Assembly: GCA_024305405.1 (NCBI GenBank)
Contig: JAKNDB010000087.1
Coordinates: forward strand, 8,806,501-8,870,500
Origin: Dirofilaria immitis
Lineage: Eukaryota > Nematoda > Chromadorea > Rhabditida > Onchocercidae
Length of the DNA stretch: 64,000 nt
Direction of reading: 5' to 3'
The position numbers and the translations under genes were made by a program. The notes beneath the pieces are model-generated. The model was given only the letters and a program-made list of their open reading frames with translations. It was not told where the DNA came from and did no database searches. The first letter of the stretch is position 1, and each line of letters starts with the position of its first letter. Positions 1 through 12,070 of this stretch are shown piece after piece.

Positions 1-341
1 AATGTCATGCATTTGCCAGTTCTGTTCTTTTTCTTTTTTTTGCATAGGAAAATGATTTAATCATTTAATAAAACGACTAATAAGCATTTTGTTTTTTGAA
101 GACGACAAATTTTGTTTCAGACATTATTTGATCACAAATTAAGTATCTTAAAAATTATGAGAACTATTTTTAGCTAATGATGTTTATACTTAATGATTTT
201 ATTTTACACTGTTCTTGACCTTCTTATTTCTGTGGATCATTTCACTTCAAATTTTCGCTTGATTGATGCGTTCATAAATGGTTAGTAAATTTATTGACTT
301 TCTTTCCAGCATTTCAATACAAAGAGATAATAAGAGCTTTT

Positions 342-374
<33 letters not shown>

Positions 375-867
375 TTTTTTAACTCAAATTTTTATTCAAA
401 ATAAAGCATGATGCATCCATAAAACGTGAATTCATTTCTTTTGAAAAACTTTCTCTGCTGCTCAAAAAAGATTCGTTTAATAAAAAATTTATAATTTTAT
501 CTAGGATTCAGAGGTCAAAAACTTTTACAAAAAAATTTTGCAATAAAAAAAAAAATTTTATAGTTCAATCACATTACGTTTTATTATCATAAATTTAAAA
601 AGCAAAAATTACTGGTGTAAAAATTAATTAAACTCATATAATATCAATACTGCAAAAATTAATCGAACTTTTATAAGCAATTTAAATAGTTTACAATTTT
701 CAATCTCAAGGCTTAAGCTTAGGCTTAGGGTTCGATCGTCAAGAAATAAAAAAAAATAGACGATCACTTATAATTGGATTTAAAAAATATGACAGTTTAA
801 GATTGACAATTTGACAGCCTATACAAAGAGATAGAAGCATAAATAAATAAATGAAACAATAGCATAC
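1..867. other. non-coding, AT-rich left edge
   Basis: I see no convincing exon here. If the exon at 868-1144 is real, its downstream exons would lie in this stretch or beyond the window edge, because that exon ends in a good donor pointing left. A CT/AT microsatellite sits at 342-374. Confidence 0.5.
342..374. repeat. (CT)n followed by (AT)n microsatellite
   Basis: About nine CT units run directly into about eight AT units and then a T run. This is a compound dinucleotide repeat with no coding potential. Confidence 0.9.
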
Positions 868-1144
868 CTGTTGCTCATATTTGGTGTTACAGGTGCCAAG
901 TTTAATATTCAAATCAACAATACTTTCTATAGCTTTTCGCTGCCTCTCAACCTTAGTTTCATCTCGACATATTGGACATGGTGGACAATGAGGCGCTGTT
1001 GAAGTTTCTTCAAATATTGAATTGCCATATTCATGATTATTATCGAAATCAGATTGTTTTGATGAGTGACGTTTTGTCGTAACAATCGTTGATCGATAAT
1101 CTAAAGAAGCAGGTTTATTAAAATTATTTATTGATCGTTTTCTT
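868..1144 (-). CDS. exon with dibasic RRKR site and Cys-rich segment, unidentified
   Basis: An open minus-strand frame of about 92 codons lies between a possible acceptor (CTACTAG, just above 1144) and a good donor (CAG|GTATGC at 867/866). Its N-terminal part carries STRRKRS, a furin-type cleavage motif. The middle contains CPPCPICRDE and is followed by a charged, helix-like stretch. An in-frame TGA lies just upstream of the proposed acceptor, so the exon cannot extend further right. A furin-type site downstream of a ZP domain is typical of cuticlin-like proteins, so this could be the later part of the ZP gene at 2348-3749. The phases do not join cleanly and most of the ZP domain is missing, so it may be a separate gene. 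Codon texture suggests a real exon, but the function is unknown. Confidence 0.45.
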
Positions 1145-2347
1145 CTAGTAGAATCATTTTTCAGTCATATATCTGATTGCCTAAAAACAAATTGTTAATT
1201 CGCAGTCGATTCTTAGTTTTAAAACATTAAAAAAATTCTTATTTGCAGATTATTTTCAAAGAAAACTGTGTTATTAAAACAAGTTGAAGCAGTAAGTAAA
1301 GATATATATTTTGACATGGTAAATTAGTTAGTAAGTTAATTGTCTTTGACATAATAAGCAAATTATTTTCAAAGATAATTGTGCGGTCTTTAATATAATA
1401 AATAAATTTTATTGTAATAAATTTCGAAGCCAATTAAGTGTTATTATTGAGAAAGATAACCAATGATAAATTTATTAGCAACCTTAAGTATTTCATTAGT
1501 TTCATGATCTTCTGTTAACATAGCAAAATATGAAATTCCTTTTTAATTTCAAGATTTTGATTGACTAAAAATTTTCTTATATGAATTCTAGGTTATCTTA
1601 TTTGCTATAGGTTATTCGATATAGATAAACGAAATGAACATAATTTTTTCCTTTTCTTAATAATTCTTCATTTGATTTTAACCAAATTATCTGTTAATTA
1701 GCTTTAGCTAGGTGCTACATTATCTTTCATTTTAGGGCTTTCTTACTGCGAATTGTTGTTTCTAAATTTCTTTCTCTCAATTTAACATTAAAATTGTCTG
1801 CATCGGTAATTGAACTCGTTCTTCGTGAACTTTTGTGCAGTGGTTAAGAAAATACCGTAAATGACGTAGCTTTATTTATTCCTTCTCACGGAACTTTTCT
1901 TTTCCGTCCAGAAGTGATTATAGTTCCAGAAGATTGTAAAATATACTGTATTAATCATATTTATTAAATTCAAATTAAAATCTATTACTTAGCGACCTGA
2001 AAATTTAAAATTTGCAATTATAGCTTGTATAATATCTAATTAACTTACAACATCTATCTTGTCTACCTTTCCAGAGGAAAGAATGATGAAATTAGACAAG
2101 AAGAGGAAAATAAAAATAAATCTGCTAAATTGGAATTCATATTAATAAAGAAAAAAGCAAAAAACATATATCGATAATTGGTATCAGAATCCATCGAAAC
2201 TAAATATTCAAGATTTGCTCTTGAAGTACTCAATAAAATGTTTCCTCACATCGAAGTATTCATGCAATATTCAATAAAATGCTTTCAATATTTAACAAGT
2301 TTAACACTGTGAAATTAAAACTTTATAACAACGTATTAAAATTTAAC
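1145..2347. other. non-coding or intronic stretch
   Basis: I searched the minus strand here for the rest of the ZP domain, which should show conserved cysteines, and found nothing convincing. It is treated as intron or intergenic DNA. Confidence 0.45.
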
Positions 2348-3749
2348 CTTCTGAATTTGAAATACGAATAGAATCACTTCCAGTGTAATTTCGACTACAA
2401 TCACTATTCCCATGTTGGCCTTTAACGAATATTTTACCTTGAAAAGGCCTCACTGTTTTAATCGAAAATCGAATAAATTCATTTCCACAGTCTACTAACG
2501 GCTGACCTGTTATATAATAACTATTTTAAAATTTAGTTATTAATAATTACAGAAGAAACATCCTTTTTAAAAAACTTTTAATATAATATTTAAAACTATC
2601 GTTTGATAAAGAAAATCTTGTAATTTCAATGCAAACATCAAAAATCATTTTCATAATTCATCACAATTAATTAACATTCAGCAAAGTAACTAAGTCACTA
2701 ATTAAATTTTTTTAGAAGAATATTCCAAAATATTTCATGTTTAGGAGAGATCAAAGGTGGAAAAATAAATTGGAAATAAAAAATTAGACAACGAAGCAAA
2801 GCAAATTTAAATATGATAAAGAAAACTTTCAATACTCACCGATAATTGCATTTTGAACATTGTCAAGAGATGATAATGATGTCTAAAAACAAAACTTCCA
2901 TTTCTCTTTAAATAATTTGAATAGAAATTTTCATTGTATTTTATTTTTTCATTTTTCCTATTTAATACGATAATAAATTACTACTGATTAAAATATCAAT
3001 TTTTTCCTTTATTTCTGCAATCCACTTTTCTCTTTTTGCAATTAACTCAAATTTAACGATTTTTAGTAATTTCACATTTTCATACGATTCATTGTATATT
3101 TTCGAATATCTAAATAAATTGATATGTGATTTAATCAACTAGAAATTGATCTCATAATATTTGAAATATTATCATATTCAACTTAATGAATTATTTAATA
3201 AATTATTGAAACAAACGATGTGATATTTTTTGACTTCTTTTAATAAAATATCCTATAGTAAATTTTAAGTTATTACATTACATTTAAGTTTCAATTTATT
3301 GTTTTTAAGTCAGTAGCATTTATAACAATTATGCTGCTATTATTTGGAAAAAGAATAAATTTTTGGATAAATTACATGAAGTAAAAAGGCATAAGTAGAT
3401 ATTTCAAATAATTCAATAATTTTTAAAAGATAACTAAAACTGGGAAATTTTTTTGCAATAATTTCAATATGCAATTTATTAAGTCAAGCTGAGTGGCAAG
3501 TCTAACTTGTTAAGTACAACTTCATTTGTTATTTTTTTCATATATAAGGCTACTTAATTTAGAAATGATAAAAACTAGAATCGTTCTATTTGTATTTGTC
3601 TTGAAGAAATATGATTATAATAAATTTGAAGTATAAATTAATTTATATACTTCTCAGCAACTTCGGCAATGTCGAATAGTTAATAAATCTAAGACAAATG
3701 AAAAACTTACTTTGATGAATAAGAATAATAGCAATAATAATAAATCCAT
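2348..3749 (-). CDS. ZP-domain (cuticlin-like) protein, 5' exons
   Basis: Three minus-strand exons join in frame. Exon 1 (3711-3749) is the start Met plus a 13-residue Leu-rich signal sequence, with donor GTAAGT. Exon 2 (2840-2882) adds 14 residues and ends in phase 1. Exon 3 (2348-2506) begins at acceptor AACAG and completes a Gly codon. Exon 3 carries the start of a ZP domain: VDCGNEFIRF, then RPFQGKIFVKGQ and a second Cys in NSDCSRNY. The C-x(n)-PFxGxIFVKG-x(n)-C pattern is characteristic of nematode cuticlins, which are secreted or membrane-tethered cuticle proteins. Exon 3 ends with a donor in phase 1 (AAG|GTTAAA), so the gene continues leftwards. The rest of the ZP domain could not be found before the 868-1144 exon. 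The family call is fairly secure; the full gene model is not. Confidence 0.7.
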
Positions 3750-6057
3750 TGAAAAATAACGAATTTTACAGTGTGTTACGAATAGTATTCTTTTAGATGT
3801 AGTGTAGATGGTGGTAACTGTTTTTATAGTGAAAATATAATGCAGGATTGAAATAATTCTGAAGACAAATAATAACTGATATAAAGGTATAATGGATATT
3901 CAACCGCTACTACAAGAGTGTCATCATAAGGTCATGAGACAAATGACCTTTTCGTATTTCTATTAATAGGAAGGAGAGAAGAAGACGACAGTAATTTTTC
4001 TTTTCATTCTTGATTTATAGTTGAATTACCTATTCAAACAAAAAGGAGGGAATAAATGGGTGAGGATAGGAAAATTATTCCATTTGCATATAACATCATA
4101 TGAATGAGAATGATGAATTATCGGGAAATGATAAATTCATATTTAAATCAAAAATTAAAGGAGGAAAATAATTTTGATAAACCATCCGAGTATCTGTAAA
4201 ATTATCTAAAATTGTTCAATGAAATAAATAAATTGTTTACGACGATTAGTTATATCGTTATGTGGGACATAAAATAGAATAATAAATCAAGGGATATCAC
4301 GCTGATTTATCGATTTTTCTATAATTATTCTCGATTAATTAAATGGAAATATTAAAATAAAATTTTAATTATCAACCTGTATTTAAAAGCCGAAATATAT
4401 TTTGAAATTAAGTTAGTACTTCTTCTGACGGCAAAAATGTAGTTAATGATTAAAATAAAATTTAAGTAAGAAAGTTTAAAAGAACAACAAATATTGAATC
4501 ATCGATGACGATCCGGCTCAAATATATGAAGATTTAATTGAAATGTGGATGAATAACTCAAAAACAAAAATCCATTTTGATTGAATAATGTAACTAAATA
4601 TTGCTGAACCTGATTAACCGAATAATCTGTCATTTCAATTCAAATCATCCCTGTATTTAAAAATAACTTATTATCGATCATCTTCATTTTCTATGCAAAA
4701 TAATATATAATTTAATGTAGTAAATATGTGTGTTCGCATCATCAGATAGGAAATTTTTCGCTGAGATTTTTTTAATAGATATTTGTTAATAAAAATTTTG
4801 CATATTTAATATTTCATCAAATTACTTCAAAATCTATTTTACTTATGGCTTGATAGAAAAAGTTAGAATAATTAAATAAGAAGAAAGATTAAATGATCAA
4901 TTAACTTGCATCTTTCAATAATAAATTGATAAATTTTACTTTTTAAAAATCGAAAGTTAACATTGAACGAAAAGGAAAAATGTATTTTGCATTGAACCTC
5001 AAATATTATTGAAGCTTTTCTTAAATGATCTCTGTACTTCTAGTTTTTCAAATTCGTTTACAATATAATTTACTTATTTTTTGACACTAATTAATCGGAT
5101 GTTGATTAATTAATCGCTTGAACAGAGAAAAAGATATTTGAAATGAGAAGTTATCGATCAAAATTTTACTTAATTAAATGATACTGCTGAATTGGAATAT
5201 TTTCAAGTTGTATTCTTTTATTTGCATTTAACTCCTCGTCCACAAATAGCAAAAAATAAAACTTGAAATCAACTGAGGAAAGTAATTAATTCTAATAATA
5301 TATTATTTCAAGCAAATCTCTTGGCAAAATTTAAATGCAAAATGAACTTGAGTGGAATCATATTTTACGTAAACTTTTAATTAAATCTATCGCATAATAT
5401 TTTAGGTCATCATATAATAAGATTGCTAATTAGCTCGAAATATCATATGGTAAAATTCATTACCATTTTAGTTGATAAGTATTAATTCATTTGAATATTT
5501 AAGAACCTATGGCGAGCAAATTGTTGATGATAAGTTTAGGAATATAATGGAAAGTTTGCAAAAATATTAAGAAAACTGATAGTCTCATTAATAATAATTC
5601 GTCCTTATGCAAATTGTGAAAATAGGACTGAAGCAAAAATAAAATACAGTAAAAATCTTTATGCAAATTATGTGAGGAGTTTTCAAGCAAATTAGCCGAT
5701 CATTTTTCAAATTTTGAATGTAAAATGAAATTTGAATTGATCATATTTCTTCGTCCTTTTTTTGCTGTATATATGTTTATAATACTAAAAAAAGAAAATA
5801 TTTTCAGTTATGCTCAATCTAAAAAAATAATCAAATTCCTTACTAATCCAATAGGATTTTTTAAATTTGTACATTCTTGAATTTTTAATAAACATCTTAT
5901 TAGATAATTTTTAAAAGAAATTCATACAATAGATTCGAAAAAAAGCAACGATGAGAATTCTGAAAAATAATTAATTCTGAAGCCGAACATTTCCTTCACT
6001 GTCCTGTTTTTTGCACCTCTTTAATGGAATCCTTACACTTTAATTATAGTCTTATTA

Positions 6058-6240
6058 CTAATTCAGGCTCCACTTTATGAAATAATTTTAGAACTTAATT
6101 CAAGCTCCACTTTACTAAATAGTTTTAGAAGTAATGCTGGTCTTATTTTATAAAATAGTTTTGAATTAATTTGAATTCTACTTTATAAACAGTCTTCGGA
6201 CTAATTTAGATTCCATTTTCTAAGCTAGTCCTTTATAACA
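6058..6240. repeat. degenerate minisatellite, ~36-40 bp unit, about 4-5 copies
   Basis: Recurring blocks resemble TAATTCAAGCTCCACTTTA followed by an A/T spacer and ATAGTTTTAGAA. Successive copies drift in sequence and length. No open reading frame runs through them. Confidence 0.6.
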
Positions 6241-7850
6241 AATATTATTATTCTTTAACCAATTATAATTAATATTTCTATTCATGTGCAAGCTACAATT
6301 GCAGAAGTTCTGCTAGATAATGCTATTTCTTACTTTGAAAAAAATCACAAACATTTTAATCAAATGATTTTTGTTATTGTCTATATGCTTTACCATTCCA
6401 TCGAAAGTATATTAATTAAAATACCAGACAATCTTAGTAATCATAATATTCTATTCCCGTAGAAATTTTCAGATTGGTAAAATCTTTCATAAAATTCATA
6501 ATTTACCTGTACCTGTTATTTACTGAGAAAAAAAAGAATTTATTATAAGTCTATAATCTATACAGCGCAATACGTATTTTCGAAATATCTACAAGAACAT
6601 TTGTCAGTATAACAATAATTAATTTTATGTCCTTGATATCATTTTCTTTTCGTCGATATTGGAAAGGCATGAAAAATTGATTCCAATTTTATTCAATTTT
6701 AATAAATATAACAATGATTTTATAAACCACATTATTTCTCCTTCATGTTCCTTATTCCATTTAAATACTATTCAAAAGCATCAGATCTACCGGTCACTGA
6801 TAATCTGATTTCAGTATTATAGAAATCGACCATTGATTATATTCTGAAAAGTGCTTTTTTTGAAATTGCTTTGTTTAATAATGAATTTATGATGGATTTT
6901 AAAACCTGAGTAAATAACATATAAAATAAAACTGAAATAATATTTTTGGAAGATCTATATTTGAAAATTATAGTTACTCATATAAAATAAGCGATTTGAA
7001 ATTTTTGAAATATGATATAAAATATAAAGTGTAATCAATCTCATATCTTTAATGTATCTACAAAATTACTTGTTAACATAACTTAGACTCAAATATCGAA
7101 AAATTTTGTTGACCAGATAGAAATATAATTTTCACAAAGAGCAAATGTAGGATAATCGCAAAGAGTGTCGCCTACCACTACGTTGCTAAAATTTAGAAAA
7201 CCAATTCAAACCGGACGGTTTGGATATGTTTTGCAAAATTTTGAATCGTTTCGTTGGATTACTCTGATTATTGTTTGACCTGTTATGAAAAAGCTACATT
7301 GCTTTTTAGTGAAAATAGCATGTCACATGTGTAGATGTTGTATTAATTTGAAATACGGAGCTGTAAACTTTTAATTATGAATCATGTCCCTATTTATTAA
7401 GTACAGATTGACAACTGATGAAAATATTGCCTTATGGAGATTTAGGATTAGTGGTGATTTCTCCAAATCTGAGAATCGAATATCAGATTTTGGAAAAACG
7501 TAATACTATGTCTTTTGAATTATAATTTCTTCATTTTAACATGACGGTTTACGCTTCGTGGTCTTTTTTCAAACGTGGAAATTTTTTTGAGGGACAATAA
7601 CAAGAATATATTCTCTATCATTTTTTTGATATTAAATGTTAGAGAAGATGGCAAATTCAAGTGCTCCCTTTGATACGATACTTCTAGATTGAATGATTAA
7701 TTCTAAATTATATAAAGTCGAAATTTAAATTGGAAATTAGATAATTATTAGAACCCAATCCTGTACTTTGATTCATTTATGATATCATTTTTTGAAAACA
7801 ATTTTAATGATGGTTGTTGATTAATTAAAAAACTGATCAATACTGAAAGA

Positions 7851-7892
7851 AGTAAAAGTTAAGAAAGATTCAGTAAAAGTTAAGAAAGATTC
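7851..7892. repeat. perfect 21-bp tandem duplication
   Basis: The unit beginning AGTAAAAGTTAAG and ending GATTC occurs twice head to tail without mismatch. Confidence 0.9.
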
Positions 7893-8560
7893 AATTTTAA
7901 TACTATTATTGGGGAAGTGAAAAAGCAGCAAGCAGCAAGTTAAAAATTTATTTTATATGTAAAATTTATGCGATTTTCCTCTTAATTATTTTTCGCCAAT
8001 ATTTTTATATATTTTAAAATAATATTTTGCATTATGCATGTAATTGATCATAAATATTGAATTTATTAAAAGATATATTTAATTTACTTTTCTTAAATAA
8101 AATTCAATAAAATCCTTCATTTTCTTCTTTATAATAAACTATAATGAATGAAAATATGGAAATAAAACAGCTCACAAATATCATAACCGATATTAATGAT
8201 CGATAAGTTCAATCAGTTTGTTTGCAAAACATTCGAATATTATCTTATATATAATTTAGATATAAGCTATACTTTTTATAAATAATGAGAATTTTTAAAA
8301 GAAAGCGCTGCAAGTAATCTTAGAAATGATTAAATAATCTATATGAATTTTATCATACTGTAATACATTAAATTCACTTAATTTGACATAAAATGAAATT
8401 GACAATGATAGAGAATGCTTTTTTTTACATTAATTTGAATACATATTGATGTATGTAATAAAAGTAAAGAGCGAAAATGAACAGTTAAGTAATTTAGCAC
8501 AACTTAAAATTGGAAAAAGCTTCTATAAGCTTTCAAACGACTATTGTAGAAGGCAGAAAC

Positions 8561-8992
8561 TGTCGCGAACGCCGATTCGCGAAACTCCAACATACAATTA
8601 CATAATTAAATAAATTTCTTATTGTAAACAAATAAGCAAATAGATTACTCACTGTAAATTAATGCTCATGAAACTATGAATCATCCCAGTCATATCTACA
8701 TTCCTTAAAATTGTTTTTCACACGTTTTTGTTGTTATCTAACCAATCTACATCCTTTTGTTTAAACGCTTATTTTCCCACGCTAATCCCCTTTTAATCGT
8801 ACTGTAATGTTTCCTCCATATCCGGTATGTTTCCGGTGCTAGAATTAACCACTCCCACTTCTGGGAAGATATAAACCACGAGTGATCATCATCAATATTA
8901 TTGTTATCACTTAAGTACAATCAGTAATAAACGTTTCGGCTTCACGGTGTGCTCTCAGTACAGCTCCTCTACACCCTACTCAATACCCAACA
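8561..8992 (+). mobile_element. probable solo or truncated LTR of an LTR retrotransposon
   Basis: A 432-bp block, richer in G+C than its surroundings, starts TGTCGCG and ends CCCAACA, giving TG...CA termini. It contains a TATAAA box at 8870-8875 and an AATAAA signal at 8936-8941, in the order expected for U3-R-U5. It is followed at once by CTGGTGACATTTGGTCCC, which resembles the primer-binding or leader start seen after LTRs of Gypsy and BEL/Pao elements. The first bases contain a perfect 7-bp hairpin (TCGCGAA at 8563-8569 against TTCGCGA at 8576-8582). No gag-pol frame or second LTR follows in the window. The 7-mer CAGAAAC occurs at 8554-8560 and again at 9044-9050, possibly target duplication or chance. 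Family assignment is inference. Confidence 0.6.
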
Positions 8993-9886
8993 CTGGTGAC
9001 ATTTGGTCCCCTCGACGTCAGCTCACACCCAATAAATACGTGACAGAAACAGTCCATGTAACCATCCATAAAATTACTGTACAAGAAATCGCCCATATAC
9101 AGTAATTGATTGCTGCTCTGTGCTGATTCAGTACTTAAGTTACTTTTCTAAAGCGAATTCAAATTCAGTTATTTTTATTATTAAATGTATAAAAAAATTT
9201 TATCATTTATCATTTAGTTAAATATCATTCAAATTATACCACTATTGTGCATATTTGCCTATATTATTTACTACTTAAAAAATGCATATTCTCACATAAA
9301 TTTATATTAACAAATTAAATGCTAATCCTATGCTTAAGCTCTATTAATATTCTTAAAATTCATTTTCTATCCCATTTGTCTAATTCTTGCAAAATTTGTT
9401 TTTCCATCTAAACCTTTCAACATCCTTTTTGTCCTATTGTATATCTATTCAGAAAATTTTTATAGCCACTTTTCATCATCCTCCAAAATTTTCATGCTTC
9501 AAAATTTTTTTAACGTTTCATTTCCTTTTTAATGATACAACTTTATTTTCATTAAATTGAGAATTGAATATTCAAATTGCCATTATATTATATCAATGAA
9601 TAATAACTATCTTTTTTGATATATTGAAATTAATATTTATTTTCTTTTTTCGGAGTAATCGTCTCAAATCATTTTTTTCATTGTACAATTTTATAAACTT
9701 CATAATGACTTTTCAAGCTTTTCTTCATTTTAATCTATTGATATTTCAAATTGATTTATGCAGTCTATATAAAACAATATGAAAATAAAAAGGGAGAATA
9801 AAAGAGAAAAGAAATTTGATAAACTGCCAAAATATTAGAAACTTATTTTTGTGCTTTTAGATAACATCGTGCATCAAACAATCAAA
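8993..9886. other. LTR-adjacent remnant, then non-coding DNA
   Basis: The first ~60 bases after the LTR look like leader sequence, with GTCCCCTCGACGTC and a TGACAGAAAC end. Beyond ~9050 the sequence returns to AT-rich background with no coding frame. TTTTGTGCTTTTAG at 9847-9860 is a good acceptor 26 bases before the next start codon and may be a spliced-leader acceptor. Confidence 0.4.
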
Positions 9887-10691
9887 ATGATCGTTGAAAT
9901 TTTCGTAATATTGTTATTGGTTAGCTGCGGTGTTATTTCGAATTCAAATAATCAGGTAATTGATGATGACGCGTGAGTATTTTAATTTTATAATCATTTC
10001 TTTGATTCTATTTATTATTCGATAATTTTATTCAATTATATTTAAACATATAGCAGTAGTTAGAATTTAATCTAAAAATATAAGTATGAAAATTATCTTT
10101 TATTTTTAATTATATTTCTAATTATTCGAATATTAGTCAATAAGAATCACTTCGATAGGCATACATTTTAATGTCACATTCTTGAATTCTTTCCTTTATT
10201 TTTTTTTCGATTTTATCGTCTTCCTGTTATCTCAATATCCTGCTAAAATAAAAATAATAAAATTAAGAAAAACTTCTTAAGATATTTCCAATGATTCGAG
10301 CAAATCTAGAAGACACGTATTAATTAAGAATGGATGGCTTAAACTATTAATCACTGGTCAAGATATTAATTAAATTTGATGCTCGAAGGTCCTATAAATT
10401 GTAGTCTCATTTATAAATAGTATAGCTTAATTATTCTGACTAACTGAAAATTTTAATAATTATAATGAGTAGAATTACATCACTCAAAGCTACTGAATTC
10501 CAATTTAGGATCGATATAAACGATCGTCAAATCGGCTTATTATACCACCTTGGCGACAATTACAGCGTAATCGAAAAGTAATGTATCAACCATATGCAAG
10601 ACCACGGATGTCTTTTAAAGCTTTCACAGATCCAACACGACCGTTACTTATGCGAGAGGAGCATCCTTTCCTTTATAATTTTGATGGTTGA
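9887..10691 (+). CDS. small secreted protein, about 83 aa, two exons
   Basis: Exon 1 (9887-9955) encodes 23 residues that form a signal peptide (MIVEIFVILLLVSCGVIS). The donor CAG|GTAATT gives phase 0. Exon 2 (10509-10691), after acceptor CAATTTAG, encodes 60 residues and a TGA stop. The mature part begins DRYKRSSNRL and is rich in Arg and Pro (PPWRQLQRNRK, YARPRMSF). It has dibasic positions that could be processing sites, no Cys, and an acidic/aromatic tail ending NFDG. A second donor (GC|GTGAGT at 9972/9973) would shift exon 2 into a frame that soon stops, so the first is preferred. A likely spliced-leader acceptor lies at 9860 and an AATAAA at 10958-10963. It could be a neuropeptide-like precursor or another secreted factor; I do not recognise it. 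Confidence 0.65.
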
Positions 10692-12070
10692 ATCTTTAAA
10701 AAAAAAAAAGAAAATTTCATATTACTTTAAACGGAACAAATTAATTTAGTATATTTGTGTGTGATGAAATCTCTAGCATATGTATTTCATCTATTTATTA
10801 ATATTTTTCTGCGCCATTGTCTCTTTAATCTTCATCATTTCTTCATTAGATAGATTACAGTAATATCGTCGGCAAGTTGGAGAATTCAATTTTCGTTTAT
10901 TCTTTAGTATAATTTTATTTTTTTATACTTAACAATCACCTTCCACTTTTGTACATCAATAAATTGCAGTATAAGAATATTTTAAAAAATGGAACAAAAT
11001 AATTTATTAATAAATTTTGCAAAACTTTTCATTATGATAATATCGGCTCAGCATTAATGATAATGTAATAAAATTCGATCAATATCTCTTTTCAAAAACA
11101 CCAAATATTTACGCAATTAATGTAATAATTATCTTTTTTGATAATCAAGCACTATATGGCATAAATTACTTAAAATTCCAATAGTTTATTAATCACATTA
11201 TCAATTGGAAGTAAATTTATTTAAAATGATTTTATCATTTGATCTAAAAAATTTTAAGTTTCAAAAATAGTTGAAAATATTTCGTAAAAACAAAGAATAT
11301 AATCGTATCACTTCTAAAATATTGCCATACTATTTTCTGGCACTTGCAACAATATAAAATTATATAATTTCCCGAATTCTTTCCAAATTACTTGAGAAAC
11401 CGTTTTTCTGGCACACCTTGAAACAGAATCTTCAATAGCATTAGATTATTTTACATTTACGATTCGCTATTTTTGAATCAGTTTCCTTTAAATCTCTTCA
11501 TTGCCGACCGATACATTTTTTATTCAGCTGTGATAATTCAAAAGATTTTTATCAATTTTCAAACCAAGCAAAATTTCGCATTGAATAATTTAATCCTAAT
11601 ATCAGAGCTGAATCTTTGAAATATTTTAAATTGCGAATTTTTAGAAAAATATGTTCTTAAACAGAAATATCATGTTACCAATGCATTGACATATGGTGGC
11701 AAATGTTAACAGTTGACAGCATTTGACAGATAGAAATGGAAGGATTCGTGCAAATACATGGAGGTGAGTGCAGGTAGCTGCTCGATGAAATATTCAACAA
11801 ATCATTAAAACATTCCGTTTCTTGAATTTTTCTAAATCTAATCAATTATACTTACATACTTACAGTATTCAGCTGTCGATCTACATGCTAATAGAAAAAC
11901 TAGAATCTCATTACAAATGAATAAATTTTGAGGATAAAAATAAAATAAAATTAAAACTAAAAATATGAAATGATAAATGTAAATCCGTAATGCTCGCAGT
12001 GACAGCATTTAAGGTTACATTAGAAAAATAGTTGTCGAATTATTTAAATTTTTAATTACTCTAAAAAGAA
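10692..12070. other. non-coding, AT-rich
   Basis: No supported gene. A short plus-strand ATG frame at about 11738 runs into a consensus donor (GGAG|GTGAGT), but no following exon was recognised. Confidence 0.4.

Larger units (their letters stand above)
3750..8560. other. intergenic, AT-rich
   Basis: No supported gene. It holds a degenerate minisatellite (6058-6240) and a short tandem repeat (7851-7892). Two isolated short reading frames near 3892 and 4519 (plus) look slightly coding but have no splice context. Confidence 0.5.

Noticed and set aside
719..730. TTAGGC-TTAGGG, resembling the nematode telomere unit
   Set aside because: Only two units, the second imperfect; too short to call an interstitial telomere.
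3892..3966. Plus-strand ATG frame MDIQPLLQECHHK with a possible donor after it
   Set aside because: Only 24 codons, no recognised next exon and no family match.
4505..4584. Plus-strand frame DDDPAQIYEDLIEMW
   Set aside because: About 27 codons between stops, with no splice sites or partner exon.
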